Shown here piece by piece: positions 7,984 through 16,200 of a stretch of 43,329 nucleotides of DNA (positions are counted from its first letter, which is position 1; each line of letters starts with the position of its first letter). A program made the position numbers and the translations under genes. The DNA is taken from the NCBI GenBank assembly GCA_044223975.1, contig JBGALI010000029.1:1-43329 (forward strand). The letters are read 5' to 3'. Below the pieces are notes generated by a model that saw only the letters and a program-made list of their open reading frames with translations, made no database searches and was not told the DNA's origin. Source of the DNA: CAZCPB01 sp044223975 (GTDB lineage: Bacteria; Planctomycetota; Phycisphaerae; Phycisphaerales; UBA1924).

Positions 7984-8190
7984 ATGAAGCTCACGATTGA
8001 AACGGAGCAGGAGGCCGACGGTCGCTGGATCGCCGAGGTTCCCGAACTCCCGGGCACGATGGCCTACGGCGCGACGCGCGAGCGCGCGATCGCGTGCACG
8101 GAGGCTCTCGCGCTGCGCGTGCTCGCCGAGCGGATCGAGAACGGCGAGATGATTCCGCAGATTCCCATTCTCTTCTCGATCGCGGCGTGA
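7984..8190 (+). CDS. hicB: Short HicB-family antitoxin
   Basis: The protein is 68 residues. The sequence MKLTIETEQEADGRWIAEVPELPGTMAYGATRERAI is the typical HicB partial-RNase-H fold (E-DGRW-A-VPELPG...G-T). It lacks the C-terminal helix-turn-helix or ribbon-helix-helix domain of longer HicB proteins, so by itself it may neutralise the toxin without binding DNA. TATCAT at 7971-7976 is a possible -10 box only a few bases before the ATG, suggesting a leaderless or near-leaderless transcript. The gene precedes hicA and overlaps it by four bases. This antitoxin-first order is less common than toxin-first for HicAB. Confidence 0.85.
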   Translation: MKLTIETEQEADGRWIAEVPELPGTMAYGATRERAIACTEALALRVLAERIENGEMIPQIPILFSIAA

Positions 8191-8399
8191 GCCAGTGGCC
8201 TTCCAAGCGTGCCGCCCGTGTGCTTGCCGCGCTCCTGCGGATCGGCTGGAGCATCAAGCGGCAGAGCGGCTCTCACAAGACCCTTGAGAGGTCCGGCTGG
8301 CCGGACTTTGTATTCGCGTTTCACGATGCCGAGGAGATCGGGCCTCGGATGCTGGCACGGATCGCCAAGCGGACCGGCCTTGGGCCTGACGACCTGTAG
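8187..8399 (+). CDS. hicA: HicA-family mRNA interferase toxin
   Basis: The protein is 70 residues from a GTG that overlaps the hicB stop as GTGA. It has the HicA double-stranded-RNA-binding-like fold: SKRAARVLAALLRIGWSIKRQSGSHKTL, where the histidine in GSHKTL is the catalytic residue, and a tail IGPRMLARIAKRTGLGPDDL matching the 'G-T-L-x-x-I-x-x-x-A-G' end of the family. HicA proteins cleave mRNA and are held inactive by HicB. Coupled translation at the overlap should keep toxin at or below antitoxin levels. The key residue and full length are intact. Confidence 0.88.
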   Translation: MSQWPSKRAARVLAALLRIGWSIKRQSGSHKTLERSGWPDFVFAFHDAEEIGPRMLARIAKRTGLGPDDL

Positions 8400-8420
8400 T
8401 CAGCGCGATCGGCACGTGCT

Positions 8421-8909
8421 TCAGTTCGATTTTGGGAGCGACCCGCACTCGGGGCAGACGGCGTTCGGCGCGAGTCCGGCGCGGTCGTAGTTGCACGAAG
8501 AGCACATGCCTGCGCGGGCGCGGTGGCGATGCGCGAGGTCTGCACGCCAGGAGGCGGCGGTGGCGAGGAGAGAGAGGAGGGCGGTGAGCCAGCAGGGGAT
8601 TCCAAGAAACCACTGATCACCGGCCATGCTTACTCGCTCAGAACGAAACCACCACCGGAACTCGCCATCTGTGGGATTGAGACTCCAATTCGTCCACAAA
8701 TCCCTCGGCTGCCGGATCACGAGCGGTCCCAGGATCTTGATCTGGCCCTTTTCGATCGACACGATGCCCCGCCGGGGAACCCAGATCGGCATCCACTGCA
8801 CGCTCCCGACCCACACCACCAACAGAAGCACGGTGACGACCAGCCCGCCCCATTTCGCATTCGTCGTGACCGCGGTGCGGAGTCGAGGATAAAGATGAGC
8901 GAGCCTCAC
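8421..8909 (-). CDS. Small membrane protein with planctomycete-type zinc ribbon
   Basis: The protein is 162 residues if translated from GTG at 8909. TTG at 8924 is the alternative, and there is no early ATG. It has one transmembrane segment near residues 22-42, an extracytoplasmic stretch rich in Trp/Arg, a second hydrophobic helix (WLTALLSLLATAASW) and a cytoplasmic tail with CSSCNYDRAGLAPNAVCPECG. The tail pattern is the same type as in the larger membrane protein at 2391-3551. The function of such proteins is unknown. It lies tail to tail with hicA, 21 bp apart. Confidence 0.65.
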   Translation of the reverse strand: MRLAHLYPRLRTAVTTNAKWGGLVVTVLLLVVWVGSVQWMPIWVPRRGIVSIEKGQIKILGPLVIRQPRDLWTNWSLNPTDGEFRWWFRSERVSMAGDQWFLGIPCWLTALLSLLATAASWRADLAHRHRARAGMCSSCNYDRAGLAPNAVCPECGSLPKSN

Positions 8910-9009
8910 GGCGCGAGTGTACAACGCCGGAGTAGAAACGAAGGGACCCGCTCGCTCACGCTCGGGGCTCGTGATCGAGGCGGCGGGGTTTCGGTGGTGG
9001 AGCCGCGAC

Positions 9010-10158
9010 TTACTTCTTGGGCACGAAGCGGCCGACCACGCCGGCGCGGTTGGTGATGTAGAGGTTGCCGTCGTCGAAGCGGTCGAAGGTGACCTTGCGG
9101 ATGTTGGGAAGCGCCGCGCGGGCGACGGTGGCGCCTTGGTCGGGTTCGAGGAGGACCATCTCGGTGCCGTTCCAGACGAGCAGGTCGTTCTTGCGGGTGC
9201 CGATCACGCTGCCGCGGACGTTCTCGTTGTTCCAGATGACGCGGCCGGTGCCTGCGTCGAAGCAGGTGAGGCCAAGGTCGGCGGTGTGGCAGTAGAGGCG
9301 GGCGCCGATGCAGACGGGGGACCACGAGAGGGGCTGGCTGGTGCGATGCTGCCAGACTTTCTGGGCGGTGATGGCGTCGAAGGCGTAGATCGACTGGTCG
9401 AGGCTGGCGACGAAGATGAGTGCGCCGTCGGTGGCGAGGGTGCCTGCCGCGCCGCCGTAGATGCGGGCGCGGGCGGCGAGCGAGCCGCTGTAGGCGTCGA
9501 TCATCGAGATGATGCCGGCCTGGGTGATGCCGGCGATGATGTGCCCGGCGAGGATGGGCGGGAACTCGACGGGGCCGGAGGCCTGGTAAGCCCAGGCGCG
9601 GGTGGAGTTGGAGTAGCGGTGGGCCAGGAGCTCGCCGTTGGGAGTGCCGTAGACGCCGATGGGCCCGAGCAGGAGCGGGGGCGTGTTGACGACGTTCTCG
9701 AAGCGTTCGCGCGAGACCAAGTTGCCGGTCTGCATGTCCAGGACGAATGCCTCGGACTCGCTTGAGCTGATCATGCGGTCGGTCTTGCCCTCGCGGTCGC
9801 GCGAGAGGCCGACGAAGCGGGTGAAGCGGCTGGCGACCTCGCCGGACCAGCGGACGCGCCCCGAGGCGGGCTCGATGATGGTGACCTTGCTGGCGGAGTC
9901 CTGGGTGGCGACGGCGTCGGGCCAGGCCTCGAGGAACACGATGCGCTCGCCGGAGGCGGGGGTGGGGAAGCCGGACCAGTCCCAGCGATACCCGAGCTTG
10001 TCGAAGGCCTCGGTGAGCGGGCGGAAGGCCTGGGGCTCGAATTCTTCGGGGGTCGGCTTGTCCGGGTCGGTCGTGGCGCAGCCGGACAGGAACGCCACGC
10101 TGAGCGCGGCACACGCGACCACGCGCGGCGCGTGGCGGGAGATGAAATTCATGGGCAT
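9010..10158 (-). CDS. PQQ-like beta-propeller lipoprotein (BamB-like fold)
   Basis: The protein is 382 residues from the ATG at 10158. GGAG sits 9 nt upstream, which favours it over the ATG two codons later. A lipoprotein signal peptide ends in LSGC (Cys27). The rest consists of propeller blades with the PQQ-repeat core: IIEPASGRVRWSG, MIDAYSGSLAARARI, AFDAITAQKVWQH and CFDAGTGRVIWNN. Proteins of this fold include BamB and various binding or scaffold lipoproteins. No PQQ-binding or enzyme residues stand out, so a structural or sensing role in the envelope is more likely. About 95 bp separate its start from the next minus-strand gene upstream. Confidence 0.8.
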   Translation of the reverse strand: MPMNFISRHAPRVVACAALSVAFLSGCATTDPDKPTPEEFEPQAFRPLTEAFDKLGYRWDWSGFPTPASGERIVFLEAWPDAVATQDSASKVTIIEPASGRVRWSGEVASRFTRFVGLSRDREGKTDRMISSSESEAFVLDMQTGNLVSRERFENVVNTPPLLLGPIGVYGTPNGELLAHRYSNSTRAWAYQASGPVEFPPILAGHIIAGITQAGIISMIDAYSGSLAARARIYGGAAGTLATDGALIFVASLDQSIYAFDAITAQKVWQHRTSQPLSWSPVCIGARLYCHTADLGLTCFDAGTGRVIWNNENVRGSVIGTRKNDLLVWNGTEMVLLEPDQGATVARAALPNIRKVTFDRFDDGNLYITNRAGVVGRFVPKK

Positions 10159-10252
10159 CCGCGGATACTCCGGCCCGCGGCGCGCGCACGAGTCGCACGG
10201 CGGGTCAGCAGTATCGAGGCGGCGCGTCCCGGGGTCAAGCAGGCCGGGGGAG

Positions 10253-11191
10253 TTACTCGGTCTTGGGCTCGGTCTTGGGCTCGGGCTTTTTCTCGGGGGT
10301 CTTCCTGCCGCCGGAGCGGAGCTGGACGAGCGCCCCGAACGCGGAAAGCACGCCCCAGGCGATCAGGAGGCCCGTCGGGCCCAGGCCGGTGAGGTAGTGC
10401 GCGGCGGGGACATCGAAGGCGCGGGCGAGCCAGCTGGCCCCGATCAGGGTGAGGCCGGCTCCCAGGACGGCGGTGATGACGGACGCGGCACGCTTGGGAG
10501 TGGCCATGCCTGCCGCGGCACCGACGATGGCGCCTGCGGCGGCCCCAACCAGGAGCAGGAGGCGGCTGTGCTCGGGGGTGGTGGTCCAGAGTTCCTGGGC
10601 TTCGGTCTTCACTTCATCGGCGAACTGGCGCGTGGCCTCGGCGGCGCCGGCTCCGATGCTCGGCGCCGAGGGATCGGGCTTGGTTGCCGTGCTGGATTCC
10701 TTGGTTTTCTGGTACTCGTCGGCGGCCTTGCGGAGCTGCTCGGCGAGTTCTTCGGCGGTGGGCGCGAGGCGGTCGCGGGCCTCGGTGGCGGGGCCGACGG
10801 GAAGAGCGTCGGGCTGGTGGCTGAGGTAGACGCCCATGCCCAGCGCGCCCGCGGCGGCCAGCACCACGGCGCCGCAGAGGGCCATCGAGAAGCGGAAGGC
10901 GAGGACCGACGCGATCAGGCCAAGCAGGCCGCCGGCGCCCATGGCGACGTAGGGGCCGGGGATCGGGCCGACGGTGTCAGGAAGGATCTGGGGACCGAAG
11001 ATGGCGCCGAGTCCTGCGCCTGAGGCGATGCCGATCAGCGAAAAGAGGAGCTTGAGAAAGCGGCCACCCGCGAGCCAGAACATCAGGCCGCAGATGAACA
11101 GGACGATCGGGATGGCGTGTGCCGCGAGTGGGAGTGAGGAAATGGAAGCGAGGGTGTTGTTGAAGTAGCTGAGCAGGGAGGAAGGGTTCAC
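10253..11191 (-). CDS. Multi-pass membrane protein with central helical loop
   Basis: The protein is 312 residues from a GTG at 11191 with GGAG about 7 nt upstream. The frame extends further without good starts. Hydrophobic helices lie at about 20-45, 50-75, 85-105 and 108-125, then a charged helical stretch (EARDRLAPTAEELAEQLRKAADEYQKTKES), then three more helices. The first part (GLMFWLAGGRFLKLLFSLIGIASGAGLGAIFG) is reminiscent of the glycine-rich TM pairs of TMEM198/DUF4203-like proteins, a weak resemblance. It ends in a Lys/Pro/Glu tail with a short tandem repeat (EPKTEPKTE) mirrored in the DNA. No function can be assigned. Confidence 0.7.
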   Translation of the reverse strand: MNPSSLLSYFNNTLASISSLPLAAHAIPIVLFICGLMFWLAGGRFLKLLFSLIGIASGAGLGAIFGPQILPDTVGPIPGPYVAMGAGGLLGLIASVLAFRFSMALCGAVVLAAAGALGMGVYLSHQPDALPVGPATEARDRLAPTAEELAEQLRKAADEYQKTKESSTATKPDPSAPSIGAGAAEATRQFADEVKTEAQELWTTTPEHSRLLLLVGAAAGAIVGAAAGMATPKRAASVITAVLGAGLTLIGASWLARAFDVPAAHYLTGLGPTGLLIAWGVLSAFGALVQLRSGGRKTPEKKPEPKTEPKTE

Positions 11192-11272
11192 GGGAAGCTC
11201 CGGGGCGCGAAGACGGGTCGGCCAAGTCGATCGGATGATCGTGCAGACTTTAGTTAGGCATCGGAACCATGT

Positions 11273-11365
11273 CGTTCCGCCGAACCGAACATACATAGAA
11301 CATGCTGGCGACAATTTCGAATTTCAAATGCCATATTTGGAATTGTACACCTTTCAATATACTAA
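11273..11365 (+). promoter_or_regulatory. AT-rich island with possible promoter upstream of pheA
   Basis: This is the most AT-rich stretch in the first 40 kb. It contains an imperfect hairpin (arms 11320-11330 and 11332-11344) and TATACT at 11358-11363, with TTGGAA at 11337-11342 only 15 bp before it. It lies between divergent genes, about 130 bp before the pheA start, where a pheA promoter is expected. The spacing is short of the ideal 17 bp, so this is a weak call. Confidence 0.35.
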
Positions 11366-11494
11366 CAAGTCTCAGCCGCGCGGAGCTCGGGCCGCGGGAT
11401 CGTGAAGTCTCTGCGGCCGCGCGGGGCGCTGAGCGGGGCGGGGCGGGCGAGTGGTCGATAGTGTTGGTTCCGTCTCGAACGCGCAAAGGGACCC

Positions 11495-12709
11495 ATGGCA
11501 AAGCAGAAGCGATCATCAAAGAAGGTCTCCAAACCCGCTGGAAGCAAGGGCAAGGGAATGTCTGGCGAGGGCGCCGCGGGGAAGGTCGATCGGGCTGCCG
11601 CGGCTGGGCTTGCGGTGGTTCGCAAGCGGATCAACGCCATGGACAAGCGGCTGGTGGCGCTGCTGAACGAGCGGGCGCGGCTGGTCGTGCAGGTGGGGAA
11701 GTTCAAGCGTCGGGCGGGGATGCCGATCTACGCGCCGCACCGCGAGGCGGAAGTTCTGCAGCGGGCGATCGGGTACAGCAAGGGGCCGCTGCCGGACCGG
11801 ACGCTCGAAGGGGTGTACCGGGAGCTGATGTCGGGGAGTTTCCAGCTTCAGCAGCCGCTGCGGATCGGGTACCTGGGACCTGCGGGGTCGCACTCGCACG
11901 TGGCGGCGGTGAAGCAGTTCGGGACCAGCGTGGAGTTCGAGGATCTGCACGAGATCGCGGGGGTGTTCACCGAGGTGCAGCGGGGGCATGTCAATTACGG
12001 GCTGGTGCCGATCGAGAACTCGACGGGGGGCGGGATCGTCGAGACGCTGGACGCGTTCCGGGACGGGCGCGGGCACGTGACGATCTGTGCCGAGGTGCAG
12101 ATCGCAGTGCACCACGCGCTCTTAGCGAACTGCCCGCCCAAGGACGTCCGGCGGATTCACAGCAAGCCGGAGGTGTTCGGGCAGTGCCGGTTGTGGCTGG
12201 CCACGCAGTATCCCCGGGCCGAGCTGATCCCGGCGGCAAGTTCCAGCCGCGCGGCTCAGATCGCGGCAGAAGAGAACAAGACGGCGCTGTCGATCGGGGC
12301 GATGCCAGGGTCGGCGGCGATCGGGACGGAGCTGGCGGGGCGGCTGAACGGCCTGAAGACGTTGTTTGCGCGGATCGAGGACAACGCGGCGAACGTGACC
12401 CGATTCTTCGTGATTTCTCGTCACAAGGCCGAGCGTACGGGGGACGACAAGACCGCGATCATGTTCACCACGGCCGACCGGCCGGGGGCGCTGGTGAGCG
12501 TGCTGCACGAGTTTGAGGCCCAGCGGATCAATCTGTCGCACATCGACAAGCGTCCGAGCGGGCGGAACAACTGGCAGTACACGTTCTTCATTGATGCGAT
12601 CGGGCACCGGGACGACGCGGCGCTGGCGGCGGCGGTGAAGGCGGCGTCGGCGCACTGCGAACAGTTGACAGTGCTGGGTAGTTTCCCCCGATCCAAGCGG
12701 ATCCTCTGA
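11495..12709 (+). CDS. pheA: Chorismate mutase / prephenate dehydratase (P-protein)
   Basis: The protein is 404 residues. It commits chorismate to phenylalanine: rearrangement to prephenate, then decarboxylating dehydration to phenylpyruvate. A lysine-rich leader (1-30) precedes the AroQ chorismate mutase helices (about 35-115: VVRKRINAMDKRLVALLNER, then APHREAEVL). Prephenate dehydratase follows (about 122-305) with GYLGPAGSHS, PIENSTGGGIVETLDAF and NVTRFFVIS, whose Thr-Arg-Phe is the catalytic motif. An ACT domain (about 318-395) has the GALV motif, while the usual ESRP is IDKRP, so phenylalanine feedback is likely but its affinity may differ. AAAGGG lies just before the ATG. It is monocistronic. 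Confidence 0.95.
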   Translation: MAKQKRSSKKVSKPAGSKGKGMSGEGAAGKVDRAAAAGLAVVRKRINAMDKRLVALLNERARLVVQVGKFKRRAGMPIYAPHREAEVLQRAIGYSKGPLPDRTLEGVYRELMSGSFQLQQPLRIGYLGPAGSHSHVAAVKQFGTSVEFEDLHEIAGVFTEVQRGHVNYGLVPIENSTGGGIVETLDAFRDGRGHVTICAEVQIAVHHALLANCPPKDVRRIHSKPEVFGQCRLWLATQYPRAELIPAASSSRAAQIAAEENKTALSIGAMPGSAAIGTELAGRLNGLKTLFARIEDNAANVTRFFVISRHKAERTGDDKTAIMFTTADRPGALVSVLHEFEAQRINLSHIDKRPSGRNNWQYTFFIDAIGHRDDAALAAAVKAASAHCEQLTVLGSFPRSKRIL

Positions 12710-13205
12710 CCGGGCCGGGGCGTTTCTTGCCCGGGCGGCGGCCCCCGCGGGGCCCGTGTTCGCCCCTTTTTGCGAGAGAATTCTGCGGTCGCGGCTCGCC
12801 GCGGGGCGGCGGCGAGCGAATGGTCGTCGGGTGTTTTACCCCCGGAGCGCGGGGGGTCTGCGCGGGAACCCGCGGCGGCTTGGTTGCGTAGCGGAGGAGT
12901 TGACATCCCGGAGTTTCGGCGGGCCCCGCTTCCCGCCGTAGCTGGGGGCGAGCGGCGAAGTTGAGACCGGTGGTCCGGTTGAAGACTGCGCCGGGCTCGT
13001 GTAGGTTGTACGGGCTTGGCGACCGGCCGAGCCTCAGGTCGGGGAGTCCTGGACTCCCCTGGACCGGAACGTCGGCCTTCCGAGGATTCCGGGCGCCTGC
13101 GCCCCGCGGGGGGGTGAGGCGACGGACGCTTGGTCCGGCCGAGCACGAACGATGTTGGCGGCCGCGCCCGACCGGACGGTCCGGCGTTGGTCCAAGGGAG
13201 TGTGT
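12710..13205 (+). promoter_or_regulatory. Gap before the giant gene with weak terminator and possible promoter
   Basis: This 496-bp gap has no credible gene. Near 12735-12760 there is a small GC hairpin followed later by five Ts, a weak candidate terminator for pheA. TTGAAG at 12979-12984 and TAGGTT at 13002-13007 are 17 bp apart and could be the promoter of the giant gene, giving a leader of about 190 nt. That leader contains a 19-bp perfect inverted repeat (13041-13059), which could be an operator or a leader hairpin. Confidence 0.35.
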
Positions 13206-16200
13206 ATGAGCAAGTCCATCCGCAGCCGTTCATTCCTCCGCGGGCGTCGTGGCCTGACGGCGAAGTTGTCTTCGGGGCAGAACGGGGTGGATCGCGGGCA
13301 CGCGGACGGGATGTCGGCGCGCCTGGCCGAGCGGGCGGGGTCGATCCCGCGCCCGAGCGTCGACCCGCTTGAGCCGCGGCAGCTTCTGTTCTCGCTGACG
13401 GTGACGGCCAACGACATCGACCCGGCGACGGGGGTGGGCCTGGCGCGGGCGTTCTTCGGGTACGCGATCCCGTCGGCGTTCACGTCGATCACGGAGAACA
13501 CGTCGGCGCCGACGATCGTGACGGAGGATCTCAACGACGAGATCCCCAACGGGGGGACGCTGCCCAACCCGCAGAACATTCCGGCGGTGGTGAGGCTGTC
13601 GGACTCGAACATCCGGCTGTCGCACAACGTGACGCCGGCGAACAACATGCAGATCGTGGGATCTGACGAGCGGCGGATCCAGGCGCGCCTGGGGGCGGGG
13701 CAGCAGTTCACGTTCTCGCCGCTGGATGACGCGGGGAACTCGATCGGCGTGAACACGATGTCGTTCGACATCGGGCCGGGCCCCGGCTCGGCGGTGGGGC
13801 TCAACGCCGCGAACATGCGGGTGGACCTGTTCTACGGCGGACAGCTGATCGCGACCTTCACGGGGGCGCAGCTGCTGGCGCGGAACTCGAACAACCCCAA
13901 CAGCGGCGTGGGCCGGTTCGTGTTCAACGCCCCGGCGGGCTTCGCGGCCTTCGATGCGCTGACGATCGGGGCCAACGTGGGGCCCAACGACTCGTTCACG
14001 CTCGACAATATTTCCGAGACGGTGCCGGCGGGGCGCTTTGCGGGGCAGGTGGATGCGCGCGTCGGGTTCGGCGTCGAGGTGGCGCTGGCGGGACAGGTGG
14101 GGACGACGGTGCAGTTCTTCGACCTGTACGGGCGCGACATGATCCAGACGATCGCGCTTGGAATCTCCTCGGGGAACCTGGCGAATATCGACCGCAACGA
14201 CGACGGCGTGCCGGACGGGAACGACGGCATCGGCCGGATCGTGCTGAGCAACACCGACCGCACGAGCGGGCTGACGCTCTTTGGCGGGACGATCGTGTAC
14301 AGCCCGGGCGCGGCGGACGCGGACGCTGACTTCACCGAGCAGGGCTTTGTCTTCAAGCGGGTCGAGAACCTCAACGGACTGTACGACGACTTCGAGGCGG
14401 CCGGGTTCGGGTTCGATATCGACCCGGCCTCCGGGCGGGTGCACGGCCTGCCGACGGGCGGCAACGGGTCGGTCATCATCGGCAGCCCGTTCATCCGCGA
14501 CCAAGGCGATTACAACTCCAGCGGAAACCCGATGGAGAACGGCCAGCCGCGGTACCTGCCGGTCGACTCGGGCTTTGCGAACCCGGCCCAGGGCGTGTTC
14601 GTGAACGGCGGGCGCGCGATGGGCAGCATCTACATCCACGGCATGCTGTTCGGATCGTCGCAGATCACGGGCGCGCTGGACCGCTTCGTCGTGAGCACGC
14701 TGTACGGCTCGATCACGGTCAAGGGCGACCTTGGCTCGCTGGTGGTCGCCAACGACGCGGGCTTGTGGCAGCGTGACACCGGGACCCAGAATTACGCCGG
14801 GATCCTGTTCTCCGTGACGCGGACGCAGACGGGCGTCGTGACGGGCGCGCTGCCGTTTGCGCCGAACCTGGCGCTGGACGGCGGGGTGGTCAAGACCAAC
14901 GGGCAGCTGGTGGTGGGGCGGTCGCTGGGCTCGGCGGTGATCGGCGGGCGGTCGCTGCTGGACGTGACGGTGCAGGGGGACATCAACGACCCGGTGAACA
15001 AGCCGCCGCGTGACGTGGCCAAGTACTACGAGAAGGAGTTCGCGTACGGGAACGACCCGGCCCAGCCGGAGCCGGAGGTCGTGATTCTCGAGACGCTGTT
15101 GAACTCGGGTATCCCGGTTCAGACCGTGACGAACTTCGGGCAGGCGGCGCTCTTGGGTACGAACTTCCTGCGCAACGACGTGCTGATGTCGGCGGAGTGG
15201 GTGGGGTCGCTGTCGACGGGCGTGCGGATCGTGGGCGACCTCTCGGGGCGGGACCAGATCAATACGGCCGACGACCAGGCGGACGTGTTCGCGTTCGCGT
15301 CCGACGGCACGACGCCGATCACGGTGCAGATCGACACGTTCGCGTGGTTCCGCATTCTGGACTCCGAGGGCCGCACGGTGGCGGCGCCGGAGTTCCAGCG
15401 CGGCGTGGGCGACCAGAATTTCGTGCGGTACCAGCCGACGGCGCCGGGCGTTTATTACGTGGTGATCACCGACCCGTCGGGCGACGACACGGGCGCGGGC
15501 GTGGTTCCCTACACGATGACCATCCTGGGCATGGCGCCGGTGACGCTGGGCGAGTACCGAACGGGCGGCTCGTCGGGGCTGGGCGCGACGTCGCAGACGG
15601 GGCTGGTGCTGAACAACTCGGTGACGCTGCTCTCGGGCAACGCGGGCTCGCTGCGGATCGGGACCGGGTTCTTCACGGCGGGCGGGACCGAGGCCCTGGC
15701 CAACGAGATCGTCAACACGACCAAGAACGAGGACGACCTGTCGAACCTCTTGGGCGGCACGTTCAGCGTGCCGGGGAACCTGTACAACATCACGACCGGC
15801 TCGGACATCGACGGCGGCGGGACGGCGGCGCGGGTGATCGTGGGCGGCGACTTCGGCTCGCTCCTGACGGGGCGCTCGCCGGTGATCGGCATCGGGCCCG
15901 GCGAGGGCGACGTCAACAACTTCACGCTCGACGTGGGCGGGCGGATCGGTCAGATCTTGGTGGGCGGCGGATCGGGCATCGATCAGGACGCGGCGGACCC
16001 GCTGGGGATCGCGGCCCAGTCGGGCACCACGCAGTACCTGTCGGGTCGCAAGGGCGGCGTGGGCGACATCGGGATGATCCGGTACGGTTCGCACATCGCC
16101 AACGACGCGGTGACGATCCAGACCAGCTCGAACTCGGTGGTCGGCGCATTCCTGGTGAGCCAGGACATCGATCTTTCCGACGGTCTGCGCCAGGGCCTGT

